Part shown: one piece after another, positions 6,756 through 12,431 of the stretch
Position numbering within the stretch: position 1 is the first letter of the stretch
Layout of the letters: the number at the start of each line of letters is the position of its first letter
Source of the DNA: DATFWK01 sp035259345
GTDB taxonomy: Bacteria > Actinomycetota > Thermoleophilia > Miltoncostaeales > Miltoncostaeaceae
Direction of reading: 5' to 3'
DNA: 12,431 nt
NCBI GenBank assembly: GCA_035259345.1
Contig: DATFWK010000104.1
Span: 1 to 12,431 of the forward strand
Made by a program: the position numbers and the translations under genes
The notes under the pieces: model-generated
The model's input: only the letters and a program-made list of their open reading frames with translations
Told to the model about the DNA's origin: nothing
Databases searched by the model: none

Positions 6756-6762
6756 ACCTCCC
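6756..6762 (-). promoter_or_regulatory. Ribosome binding site of oxidase subunit 1
   Basis: GGGAGGT on the minus strand, four bases before the ATG at 6751. It decides this start over the upstream in-frame start at 6859. A 10-bp inverted repeat ends seven bases upstream of it, so access could be affected by leader folding. Confidence 0.8.
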
Positions 6763-6768
6763 TGCGCC

Positions 6769-6809
6769 CCCGACGGAGAGCGGGAACGTGCCCACAAGCC
6801 TCCGTCGGG
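6769..6809 (-). repeat. 10-bp inverted repeat in the oxidase leader
   Basis: CCCGACGGAG (6769-6778) is exactly complementary to CTCCGTCGGG (6800-6809), with a 21-base spacer. In the minus-strand RNA this would form a long hairpin ending just upstream of the ribosome binding site. The upstream arm is shared with the smaller hairpin at 6798-6813, so the two cannot form together. Confidence 0.6.
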
Positions 6810-6813
6810 AGGC
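6798..6813 (-). repeat. Small hairpin competing with the 10-bp repeat
   Basis: GCCTCC (6798-6803) and GGAGGC (6808-6813) can pair around a four-base loop. This hairpin uses the same bases as the upstream arm of the 10-bp repeat at 6769-6809. The pairing is seen directly; any switching role is inference. Confidence 0.5.
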
Positions 6814-6845
6814 ACCCCTGCTGGAAGGTCGATTTCCGCTTAGCA

Positions 6846-6865
6846 GACTGCGCATTCACGCAGTC
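6846..6865 (-). terminator. Candidate hairpin terminator after ftsH
   Basis: GACTGCG (6846-6852) and CGCAGTC (6859-6865) form a perfect 7-bp stem with a six-base loop, 48 bases after the ftsH stop on the minus strand. No T-tract follows. It may end ftsH transcription, or it may be an operator for the oxidase genes. Confidence 0.4.
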
Positions 6866-6878
6866 GCGATCGACCGAA

Positions 6879-6900
6879 TGGCCCCCGGCCAGGCGGGCCA
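6879..6900 (-). terminator. Second candidate hairpin immediately after ftsH
   Basis: TGGCCC (6879-6884) and GGGCCA (6895-6900) form a 6-bp stem with a ten-base GC-rich loop, 13 bases after the ftsH stop. In such GC-rich DNA short stems arise easily by chance, so this is weaker than the 6846-6865 hairpin. Confidence 0.3.
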
Positions 6901-6913
6901 GCCAGAGGGTGCG

Positions 6914-8860
6914 CTAGGCCTCGGGGAGGGCGGTGCCGGGCGTCGGCGGCGGCGTGGCGGGGAGCCGGCGCGGGTGCTGGTCGGCCTGCTGCTCGCGCTC
7001 TGCGCTCGCCCGGTCGGAGGCCGCCTTCTCGTCCTTCGCGCGGAAGACGTCCGCCTCCGCCTGTCCGCTCACCAGGCCCAGGAACTCCTCACGCTCGATG
7101 GTCTCGCGCCTGAGGAGGATCTCGGAGAGCCGGTCGAGGTCGTCGCGGTGCTCGGTGAGGATGCCCCTCGCGCGCCCGTGCGCGTCCTCGATGATGTTGC
7201 GGATCTCGTTGTCGATCTCGCGCGCCATCTCGTCCGAGTAGTCCGGCTCGCTGTACATGTCGCGCCCGAGGAACGGAGCGCCGTGGTTGTGGCCGAGGGT
7301 CCGCGGCCCGAGCTTGTCGCTCATGCCGAAGCGCATCGTCATCGACTTCGCGATGCGGGTGACCCGCTCGATGTCGTTCGAGGCGCCGGTCGTGATCTCG
7401 CCGAACGCGAGCTCCTCCGCGGCACGGCCGCCGAGCAGCATGGCCATCTCGTCGAGGAACTCGGCCTTGGTGGTCGTGAACTTGTCCTCCTGCGGCATGG
7501 AGATGGTCACGCCGAGGGCCTGGCCGCGGGCGATGATCGAGATCTTGTGGATCGGGTCGGCGTTCGGCAGGAAGTGGCCGACGAGCGCGTGGCCCATCTC
7601 GTGGTAGGCCGTGACGCGGCGGTCCTTCTCGGTCAGCAGGCGGGACTTCTTCTCGGGCCCCGCGACGACCCGCATGATGCCCTCCTCCAGCTCGGGCATC
7701 TCGATCAGGCGCTTGCCGCGGCGGGCCGAGAGCAGCGCGGCCTCGTTGACGAGGTTCGCCAGGTCGGCCCCGGTGAAGCCGGGCGTCTGGCCGGCGAGCG
7801 CGTCGAGGTCGATCTCCTTGGCCAGCGGCTTGCCCTTGGTGTGCACGCGGAGGATCGCCTCACGGCCCGGGCGGTCCGGGCGGTCGACGACGATCTGGCG
7901 GTCGAAGCGGCCGGGCCGGAGCAGGGCCGGGTCGAGGATGTCCGGCCGGTTGGTGGCGGCGATGAGGATGATGTTGTCCTTCGCCTCGAAGCCGTCCATC
8001 TCGACGAGCAGCTGGTTGAGCGTCTGCTCGCGCTCGTCGTGGCCGCCGCCGAGGCCCGCGCCGCGGTGGCGTCCGACGGCGTCGATCTCGTCCATGAAGA
8101 TGATGCAGGGGGACGCGGCTTTCGCCTGCTCGAACAGGTCGCGCACGCGCGAGGCGCCCACGCCGACGAACATCTCGACGAAGTCCGAGCCCGAGATCGA
8201 GAAGAACGGAACGCCGGCCTCGCCCGCGACGGCGCGCGCCAGGAGCGTCTTGCCGGTGCCGGGCGGCCCGAACAGGAGCACGCCCTTCGGGATGCGCGCC
8301 CCGAGGGCCTGGAACTTCTTCGGGTTCTCGAGGAACTCCTTGATCTCGTAGAGCTCCTCGACCGCCTCCTCGGCGCCGGCGACGTCGCGGAACGTGATCT
8401 TGGGCGAGTCCACCGCCATCCGCTTCGCGCGCGCCTTGCCGAAGCTCATCACCTTGGAGCCGCCGCCCTGCATCTGGTTCATGAGGAAGATCCAGATCAG
8501 GAAGAAGAAGACGAACGGCGCCAGCGTGATCAGCAGGCTCCACCAGGCGGAGCCGCCGCGGCCCTTCACCTCCGTGCGGACGTGATTGGCGGTGAGCTTG
8601 GCGCTGAGCTGGTTGGCCGCCTGCTCGGACGGGAGGCCCGTCGTGTGCTTCTTGCCGTCCGGCCCGATCCAGGTCGCGGTCTGGTCCGGGACGCTGATCT
8701 TCGCCGACTGGACCTGGTTGTTCTGGACCTGCTGGACGAAGTCCGAGTAGACGAGCTTGTTCTTCTCGGGCGACCCTGACAGCACCAGCTTCTGCGCCAC
8801 GAGGGCCAGCAGGATGACGATGAGAATCGGAAACGCGGCGCTCTTGAGGAAGCGGTTCAG
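6914..8860 (-). CDS. ftsH: ATP-dependent zinc metalloprotease FtsH
   Basis: FtsH is a membrane-anchored hexameric AAA+ protease that extracts and degrades damaged membrane proteins and some cytosolic regulators. With the start proposed here it has 648 residues. TM1 is about 8-27, the extracytoplasmic domain 30-103, TM2 105-128. The AAA+ module has Walker A G-P-P-G-T-G-K-T (198-205), pore loop F231-V-G, Walker B I-I-F-M-D-E-I-D (253-260) and arginine fingers R315/R318. The protease domain has H420-E-M-G-H424 for zinc, with D496 as third ligand. The tail from about 600 is charged and Pro-rich. The nearest ordinary start, GTG at 8800, would cut TM1 in half. The 20 upstream residues (N-R-F-L-K-S-A-A-F-P-I-L and on) are typical FtsH sequence and begin at CTG 8860, in a CTGA overlap with the hpt stop. 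The non-AUG start is inferred. Confidence 0.96.
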   Translation of the reverse strand: MNRFLKSAAFPILIVILLALVAQKLVLSGSPEKNKLVYSDFVQQVQNNQVQSAKISVPDQTATWIGPDGKKHTTGLPSEQAANQLSAKLTANHVRTEVKGRGGSAWWSLLITLAPFVFFFLIWIFLMNQMQGGGSKVMSFGKARAKRMAVDSPKITFRDVAGAEEAVEELYEIKEFLENPKKFQALGARIPKGVLLFGPPGTGKTLLARAVAGEAGVPFFSISGSDFVEMFVGVGASRVRDLFEQAKAASPCIIFMDEIDAVGRHRGAGLGGGHDEREQTLNQLLVEMDGFEAKDNIILIAATNRPDILDPALLRPGRFDRQIVVDRPDRPGREAILRVHTKGKPLAKEIDLDALAGQTPGFTGADLANLVNEAALLSARRGKRLIEMPELEEGIMRVVAGPEKKSRLLTEKDRRVTAYHEMGHALVGHFLPNADPIHKISIIARGQALGVTISMPQEDKFTTTKAEFLDEMAMLLGGRAAEELAFGEITTGASNDIERVTRIAKSMTMRFGMSDKLGPRTLGHNHGAPFLGRDMYSEPDYSDEMAREIDNEIRNIIEDAHGRARGILTEHRDDLDRLSEILLRRETIEREEFLGLVSGQAEADVFRAKDEKAASDRASAEREQQADQHPRRLPATPPPTPGTALPEA

Positions 8861-9459
8861 GGGGTGCCTGTCCCTTCCGCGGGCTGGGTGTCGTCCGAGG
8901 ATAGCAGCGAAGCCATCCCCGTCGTGGGTGCCGGGTCCAGCGCCGCGATGTAGGGCAGCTCGCGGAAACGCTCGCCGAAATCCAGGCCGTATCCGATGAC
9001 GAACACATCCGGCAGCTCGAAGCCCACGTAGCGCATCTCGACCGGCAGCCGGCGGGCGGCCGGCTTCACCATCAGGGTGCAGAGCGCGAGCGACGCCGGC
9101 TCCCGGGACGCCAGGTTCTTCATCAGGTACGAGAGCGTCAGGCCGGAGTCGACCACGTCCTCGACCAGCAGCACGTGCTGGCCGGCGATCGGCGCGTCGA
9201 GGTCCTTGAGGATGCGGACCACCCCCGACGAGTGGGTCGAGGAGCCGTACGAGGAGACGGCCATGAAGTCCAGGCGGCAGGGCACCGTGAGGCGGCGGAC
9301 GAGGTCGGAGATGAAGAAGATCGCGCCCTTCAGCACCCCGATGACGAGCACCTCGCGCCCCGTGTAGTCGGCCGAGATCTCGGCGGCCAGCTCGCCGACC
9401 CGCCGCGAGAGGTCCTCGGCGGGGATGAGGATCTCACCGGCGCGCGGCTCGCCCGGCAC
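8857..9459 (-). CDS. hpt: Hypoxanthine(-guanine) phosphoribosyltransferase
   Basis: This purine-salvage enzyme joins hypoxanthine or guanine to PRPP, giving IMP or GMP. The 200-residue protein is slightly longer than usual (about 180) because of a polar tail after 180. Motifs: G-V-L-K-G-A (41-46), the pyrophosphate-binding loop; S-S-Y-G (69-72), the flexible loop; L-L-V-E-D-V-V-D-S-G-L-T-L (97-109), the PRPP signature with E100/D101 and catalytic D104; V-K-P (131-133); and V-G-F-E-L-P-D-V-F-V-I-G-Y-G-L-D (145-160), which shapes the base pocket. The start is GTG at 9459, fixed by AGGAGGT at 9465-9471. It overlaps the end of tilS by 26 bases, and its stop overlaps the ftsH start. tilS-hpt-ftsH is a widely conserved order in Gram-positive bacteria. 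Confidence 0.95.
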   Translation of the reverse strand: MPGEPRAGEILIPAEDLSRRVGELAAEISADYTGREVLVIGVLKGAIFFISDLVRRLTVPCRLDFMAVSSYGSSTHSSGVVRILKDLDAPIAGQHVLLVEDVVDSGLTLSYLMKNLASREPASLALCTLMVKPAARRLPVEMRYVGFELPDVFVIGYGLDFGERFRELPYIAALDPAPTTGMASLLSSDDTQPAEGTGTP

Positions 9460-10432
9460 CGGGCACCTCCTCTCGGCTCGCCCGCTCGGCCACCAGCAGC
9501 CCGCCCGCGCTCGACAGCCGCCCCCCCGGCACCTCGCGGACGCCGCCCTCGGCGGCGAGGTCGAGGGCGGCGTCGACCCACCGCGACTCGGCCGCCTCGC
9601 CGGGGAGGCCCGCAGCCGCGAGCAGCCGGCGGACCAGCAGGCGGCGCATCGGCGCGGGCTCGGCGAGCAGCGCCGCCGTGTCGAGCGCCGCCGGCGCCGC
9701 GGGCCCCGGCCCAGGGCGCGCGGCGCGGCGCCACGCCTCCGCCTCCAGGCCCTCGAGCAGCTCGGCCTCGTCGCGCAGGAGGTCCGCGAAGCGGGCAACG
9801 GCCGCCTCGGCGCCAGGGTGGACGGCGCGGAGCGCCGGCAGGAGGCCGTGGCGCACGCGGGCGCGGGCGTAGGCGGGGTCCTCGTTCGACGGGTCGCGCA
9901 TCGGCGCAAGGCCGCGCCCCGCGCACCAGGCCGCGGTCTCGTCCCGCGTGACGGTCAGGAGCGGCCGAACGACCGGCCCGCTTCGCGGCGCCATCCCCAG
10001 CGCCCCGGTCCGCCCCGTGCCGCGGGCGATCCGGAACAGCACGGTCTCGGCCTGCTCGGTCGCGGTGTGGCCGGTGGCGATGCGGGCGAAGCCCTCGGAC
10101 GCGGCGAGCTCGAGCGCTGCGGCGAGGCGCGCGGCGCGTGCCCGGGCCTGGACGCCGGCCCCGCCGCCGACCGCCGGACGGCGCACCCACGCCGGAAGGC
10201 CCAGGCCTCGCGCGGCCTCGACCACTCGCTCGCATTCGTCCGCGGCCTCCGGACGCAGGCCGTGGTCCACCGCGAGCACGCCGACCGTCCCCTCGTGGAG
10301 CTCCATCAGGAGGTGCATGAGGCACAGGGAGTCCGCCCCACCCGACACCATCGCGAGCACCGGCGCGCCGGCGGGCAGCAGGTCGTGGCGGCGCGCGTAC
10401 CGGGCCACGCGCGCTTCGAGCGGGAGCCGCAT
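9434..10432 (-). CDS. tilS: tRNA(Ile)-lysidine synthetase
   Basis: TilS joins lysine to C34 of the tRNA-Ile CAU anticodon with ATP, so that the tRNA is charged with isoleucine and reads AUA. The protein has 332 residues. The N-type ATP pyrophosphatase loop is S30-G-G-A-D-S35. V-D-H-G-L-R (55-60), G-H-T-A-T-E-Q-A-E-T-V-L (121-132), R-G-T-G (137-140) and R-D-P-S-N-E-D (179-185) with R-A-R-V-R-H-G-L-L (190-198) are the usual conserved blocks; the second is commonly G-H-H-x-D-D-Q, here T-A-T-E. The length fits the shorter TilS type lacking the last C-terminal domain of the E. coli enzyme (about 430). ATG at 10432 has no ribosome binding site close by, and a -10-like hexamer sits six bases upstream, so a leaderless transcript is possible. 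It diverges from the phosphorylase gene with 9 bases between. Confidence 0.95.
   Translation of the reverse strand: MRLPLEARVARYARRHDLLPAGAPVLAMVSGGADSLCLMHLLMELHEGTVGVLAVDHGLRPEAADECERVVEAARGLGLPAWVRRPAVGGGAGVQARARAARLAAALELAASEGFARIATGHTATEQAETVLFRIARGTGRTGALGMAPRSGPVVRPLLTVTRDETAAWCAGRGLAPMRDPSNEDPAYARARVRHGLLPALRAVHPGAEAAVARFADLLRDEAELLEGLEAEAWRRAARPGPGPAAPAALDTAALLAEPAPMRRLLVRRLLAAAGLPGEAAESRWVDAALDLAAEGGVREVPGGRLSSAGGLLVAERASREEVPGAGRAARR
9465..9471 (-). promoter_or_regulatory. Ribosome binding site of hpt
   Basis: A perfect AGGAGGT on the minus strand, five bases before the GTG at 9459. It lies inside the 3' end of tilS and decides the hpt start. Confidence 0.85.
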
Positions 10433-10438
10433 GCCCGG

Positions 10439-10444
10439 ATAGTG
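10439..10444 (-). promoter_or_regulatory. Possible -10 element for a leaderless tilS transcript
   Basis: CACTAT on the minus strand resembles TAnnnT-type -10 boxes only partly (A2, A5 and T6 match). Its six-base distance to the tilS ATG would place the transcription start at the initiation codon. It overlaps the GTG start of the divergent gene. No -35 was convincing. Weak call. Confidence 0.3.
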
Positions 10445-11155
10445 TGCCCGTTCTTGCCTCTCCACCTCCGCACGGCCAGCGGGCAGCAGGCCCCGCTCGC
10501 GCTCTGCCCGGGCGACCCGGACCGCGCGAGGCTCGCGGCGGCCGAGCTGCTCGAGGGTGCGCGGGCCGTGACCGAGGCTCGCGGCCTGCTCGGCTTCACC
10601 GGCCGCTACCGGGGCGTCCCCGTCACCATCCAGGCGACCGGCATGGGCGGCGGCAGCACGGGCATCGTCGCGCACGAGCTGATCGAGCTCGGCGCCCGGG
10701 TGCTCGTGCGGGCGGGATCGACCGGCGGCCTGCAGGAGGACCTCCAGCTCGGCACCGTCGTCGTGGCCGACCGCGCCGTCGCGGACGACGGCGCGGGCCT
10801 TGCGCTCACCGGCGGCGAGGCGCCGCCGCCGGATGCCGGCGTCGCCGACGCGCTCGCCGGGGCGGCCGCGGGCGCGGGCCACCGGGTCGCGCGCGGGACG
10901 GTGGTCTCCACCGACCTCTTCTACGACCCCGAGCCCGGGAGGAACGAGGCCTGGCAGGCACGCGGGATCCTCTCGGTCGAGATGGAGGCCGCGGTGCTCT
11001 TCGCGGTCGCTCATCGCCACGGCGCGCGGGCCGGATGCGTGCTCACGGTGTCCAACCGGCTGGTCGGCGAGCCGGGCTGGATGCCGCGCAGCGCCCTCGA
11101 GGCGGCCGGCGTCGAGGTCTGCCGGGTCGGCCTGGACGCCCTCGTGGCGGTCTAG
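10442..11155 (+). CDS. Nucleoside phosphorylase (purine/uridine phosphorylase family)
   Basis: This family splits nucleosides with phosphate into a base and (deoxy)ribose-1-phosphate. The 237-residue length matches DeoD/Udp-type enzymes. Visible marks: P-G-D-P-D-R-A (23-29) with G24 and R28 for phosphate; T-G-M-G-G-G-S-T-G-I (66-75); V-R-A-G-S-T-G-G (89-96) with R90; S-T-D-L-F-Y (156-161); and S-V-E-M-E-A-A (178-184), whose E180/M181/E182 contact the sugar. At the position where DeoD has its catalytic Asp (V-S-D) this protein has V-S-N (N205), and E-A-W-Q-A-R-G looks like uridine phosphorylases. The pyrimidine-specific insert is not obvious, so the substrate stays open. GTG at 10442 is the likely start; TTG at 10454 is an alternative. 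It is the only plus-strand gene, beside hpt, which suggests a salvage role. Its stop overlaps that of the convergent gene. Confidence 0.85.
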   Translation: MCPFLPLHLRTASGQQAPLALCPGDPDRARLAAAELLEGARAVTEARGLLGFTGRYRGVPVTIQATGMGGGSTGIVAHELIELGARVLVRAGSTGGLQEDLQLGTVVVADRAVADDGAGLALTGGEAPPPDAGVADALAGAAAGAGHRVARGTVVSTDLFYDPEPGRNEAWQARGILSVEMEAAVLFAVAHRHGARAGCVLTVSNRLVGEPGWMPRSALEAAGVEVCRVGLDALVAV

Positions 11156-11631
11156 CGGAGCTCGAGCTCCGGCTGGGCCGCGGCCTCCCCGTGGGCCAGC
11201 GCGGGCGCGGGGGCGCGGACCGGCCAGAGGCCGACGACCAGCGCGGCGACCGACGTCAGCAGGTGGAGCCAGATGAGCGGCGGGTTGCGCGCGAAGAAGT
11301 CGTCGAGCGTGCCGTCAAGGAAGAAGCCCGCGATCGCGAACGGCAGGCCGAGCCCGCCGAGGATGAGCGCGAAGATGCGCGCGGTGCGGGGGCTCAACGC
11401 CATGGGGATGCCGATCAGCCCCACGCACACGTGGATCACGTTGGTGAGCGGGTTGATCGTGAAGACGAGGAACGACACGCCGGTGACGTTGCTGAAGTGG
11501 TTGAACCCTGTGATCAGGAGTCCGCAGATGCCGAGCACCAGGTAGGCGCCGCTGACGACCTGCGCGAAGCGGACGACGACCTGCGCGTGGCGCGGCGACA
11601 TGCCCCCGGCGTCCGCCGCGCCAATCGTCAT
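11152..11631 (-). CDS. DUF4383-type four-helix membrane protein
   Basis: The function is unknown. The 159-residue protein has four hydrophobic segments at about 22-42, 62-79, 84-104 and 119-136. A conserved-looking F-T-I-N-P-L-T-N-V-I-H (57-67) precedes the second segment. The N-P-x-x-N-x-x-H pattern (N60, P61, N64, H67) at a membrane edge is what I associate with the DUF4383 family, though this assignment is from memory. The N-terminus is polar and the C-terminus Ala/Pro/Glu-rich, so no large soluble domain exists. The ATG at 11631 overlaps the stop of the PAP2 gene as ATGA, so it is translated with it; M11 (ATG 11601) is an alternative start. The stop codon overlaps the stop of the convergent phosphorylase gene within CTAG. 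Confidence 0.75.
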   Translation of the reverse strand: MTIGAADAGGMSPRHAQVVVRFAQVVSGAYLVLGICGLLITGFNHFSNVTGVSFLVFTINPLTNVIHVCVGLIGIPMALSPRTARIFALILGGLGLPFAIAGFFLDGTLDDFFARNPPLIWLHLLTSVAALVVGLWPVRAPAPALAHGEAAAQPELELR

Positions 11632-12116
11632 CCGCGGCCCCGCGTTCCGGCGGCCAGCTGGACGAGGCGGTCGGCGGCCCAGCCGAGCGCCACGCCGGCC
11701 GCGATGTCGGCCGGGTCGTGCTCGGCGGAGGCGACCCGGGCGGCGAGCCCGGCCCCGGCGGCGGCGGCGAGGAGCGGCGCAAGGCCGGGGTGATGGCGGC
11801 CGACCGCGCGGGCGATCGCAGTGGCCGCCGCGGCGTGGCGGCTCGGCATGCCGCCGTCCGTGCGCGGGCCCGGCCGCGGCCGGCCCACGGCGTCCCGGAT
11901 GACGCGCGCGGCGCCCGCCGCGCCGAGCGCGGCCGCGAGGGCCTCGACGCCGGCGCGCCGCCCGGGGCGGGACACGATCATCGCTGCGACCAGGAGGCGG
12001 AAGGCCGGCGCGAGCGCCCCCGAGAGCGCCGCGGCCGCGAAGGGTCCGCCGGGCGACCGCCCGGCGAGCGCGCGCACCCGCGTTCCCAGCAGACGGTCGG
12101 GCGACGCCCCAGCCAC
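11628..12116 (-). CDS. Small PAP2-type phosphatase
   Basis: PAP2 enzymes remove phosphate from lipid phosphates or pyrophosphates, for example recycling undecaprenyl pyrophosphate at the membrane. All three signature motifs are present in 162 residues: R74-x6-R81-P82 (normally begins with Lys), P91-S-R-H94 (normally P-S-G-H), and R127-x5-H133-x3-D137. H94 and H133 are the expected phosphohistidine nucleophile and its partner. The hydrophobic content is Ala-rich (24-48, 56-72, 111-126, 137-156), so membrane insertion is likely but weaker than in typical six-helix members. The start is GTG at 12116, nine bases after the GGDEF gene, with no visible ribosome binding site; coupling to the upstream gene is plausible. 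The natural substrate cannot be read from the sequence. Confidence 0.78.
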   Translation of the reverse strand: MAGASPDRLLGTRVRALAGRSPGGPFAAAALSGALAPAFRLLVAAMIVSRPGRRAGVEALAAALGAAGAARVIRDAVGRPRPGPRTDGGMPSRHAAAATAIARAVGRHHPGLAPLLAAAAGAGLAARVASAEHDPADIAAGVALGWAADRLVQLAAGTRGRG

Positions 12117-12125
12117 GGATTGAGG

Positions 12126-12431
12126 TTACGCCACGCCGCCTACCGGGCGGGCTCGGCGCGTCTCGCCGGCGGACGTCAACGCGCCCTCCGAGACGGAGAC
12201 CCGGTTGCGCCCGCGCGCCTTCGAGCGGTAGAGGGCGCGGTCGGCGTCCTCGACCAGGCGCTCCGCCCCGGCGCCCTGGGCCCGCTGGGCGACCCCGGCC
12301 GAGATCGTGCGGCCGTCGCGGCCGCCGGGGACCGCCACGGCGACCTGTGCGACCGCCCGCCGGATGCGCTCCGCGGCCTCGGCCGCCTCCCGCACCGGGC
12401 CGGGCACCAGAACGGCGAACTCCTCGCCGCC
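12126..12431 (-). CDS. GGDEF-domain protein (putative diguanylate cyclase), 5' end cut by window edge
   Basis: GGDEF domains make cyclic di-GMP from two GTP. Only the last 101 residues lie in the window. The first five visible residues are G-G-E-E-F, an active-site variant that is catalytically competent in known enzymes. They are followed by A-V-L-V-P, then T-I-S-A-G-V-A (normally T-x-S-x-G-x-A) and D-A-D-R-A-L-Y-R-S-K-A-R-G-R-N-R-V, the standard C-terminal signature. The first half of the domain, any sensory or membrane part, and the RxxD inhibitory site are outside the window. A tail of about 25 residues follows the domain. The gene ends nine bases before the PAP2 gene on the same strand, so the two may be co-transcribed. 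Confidence 0.92.
   Translation of the reverse strand, partial: GGEEFAVLVPGPVREAAEAAERIRRAVAQVAVAVPGGRDGRTISAGVAQRAQGAGAERLVEDADRALYRSKARGRNRVSVSEGALTSAGETRRARPVGGVA

Noticed and set aside
6760..6815. Guanidine-II (mini-ykkC) or other known riboswitch in the oxidase leader
   Set aside because: ACGG occurs near one hairpin, but the paired ACGR loops required are absent and no other known class fits.
6752..6859. Longer N-terminus for oxidase subunit 1
   Set aside because: The extension would bury the Tat signal, is not conserved-looking, and covers the leader hairpins; GGGAGGT marks ATG 6751.
5735..8779. Very long open frame on the plus strand opposite the oxidase and ftsH genes
   Set aside because: Its translation is Arg/Val/Asp/Gly-rich without any recognisable motif, a normal antisense shadow in very GC-rich DNA; the minus strand holds clear motif-bearing genes.
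1..12431. tRNA, rRNA, CRISPR array, IS element or prophage genes
   Set aside because: No cloverleaf-like segment, repeat array, transposase or phage motif was seen; almost all of the sequence is explained by genes.

Overview
This is a very GC-rich chromosomal window with dense coding, short intergenic gaps and many 4-base gene overlaps. The DUF2469-family protein at 2482-2808 belongs to a family typical of Actinomycetota. The gene order also fits an actinobacterial core region: tilS-hpt-ftsH followed by folP-folB-folK, coaX and dusB. A deep-branching class such as Thermoleophilia is my guess from overall style, not something the sequence proves. Nothing here looks like a phage, plasmid, IS element, CRISPR array or RNA gene.

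Layout on the minus strand, in transcription order from the right. A GGDEF (diguanylate cyclase) gene is cut by the window edge at 12431. It is followed by a PAP2-type phosphatase gene and a four-helix DUF4383 membrane protein gene. A plus-strand nucleoside phosphorylase gene (10442-11155) converges on that group; the two stop codons overlap in the palindrome CTAG. The phosphorylase gene diverges from tilS with only 9 bases between the starts. tilS, hpt and ftsH form a tight overlapping run, and ftsH appears to start at a CTG codon. Next come two coupled multicopper-oxidase genes (6751-4611) with an inverted-repeat-rich leader, then folP-folB-folK, DUF2469, coaX, dusB and greA, down to the left edge.

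Most genes are housekeeping: tRNA-Ile lysidine synthesis (tilS), purine salvage (hpt, with the divergent phosphorylase possibly supplying bases), membrane protein quality control (ftsH), three steps of dihydropteroate/folate synthesis (folP, folB, folK), the first step of coenzyme A synthesis (coaX), tRNA dihydrouridine formation (dusB) and transcript cleavage (greA).

The most unusual element is the multicopper-oxidase pair between ftsH and folP, where many actinobacteria have folE. The first protein carries a Tat signal and two of the four His-X-His motifs of a trinuclear copper site. The second has no visible signal peptide but carries the other two His-X-His motifs and the complete type 1 copper site. 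The simplest reading is an obligate two-subunit multicopper oxidase with its trinuclear centre at the subunit interface, in which the second subunit is exported by hitchhiking on the first. This is a structural inference from motifs; the substrate is unknown.
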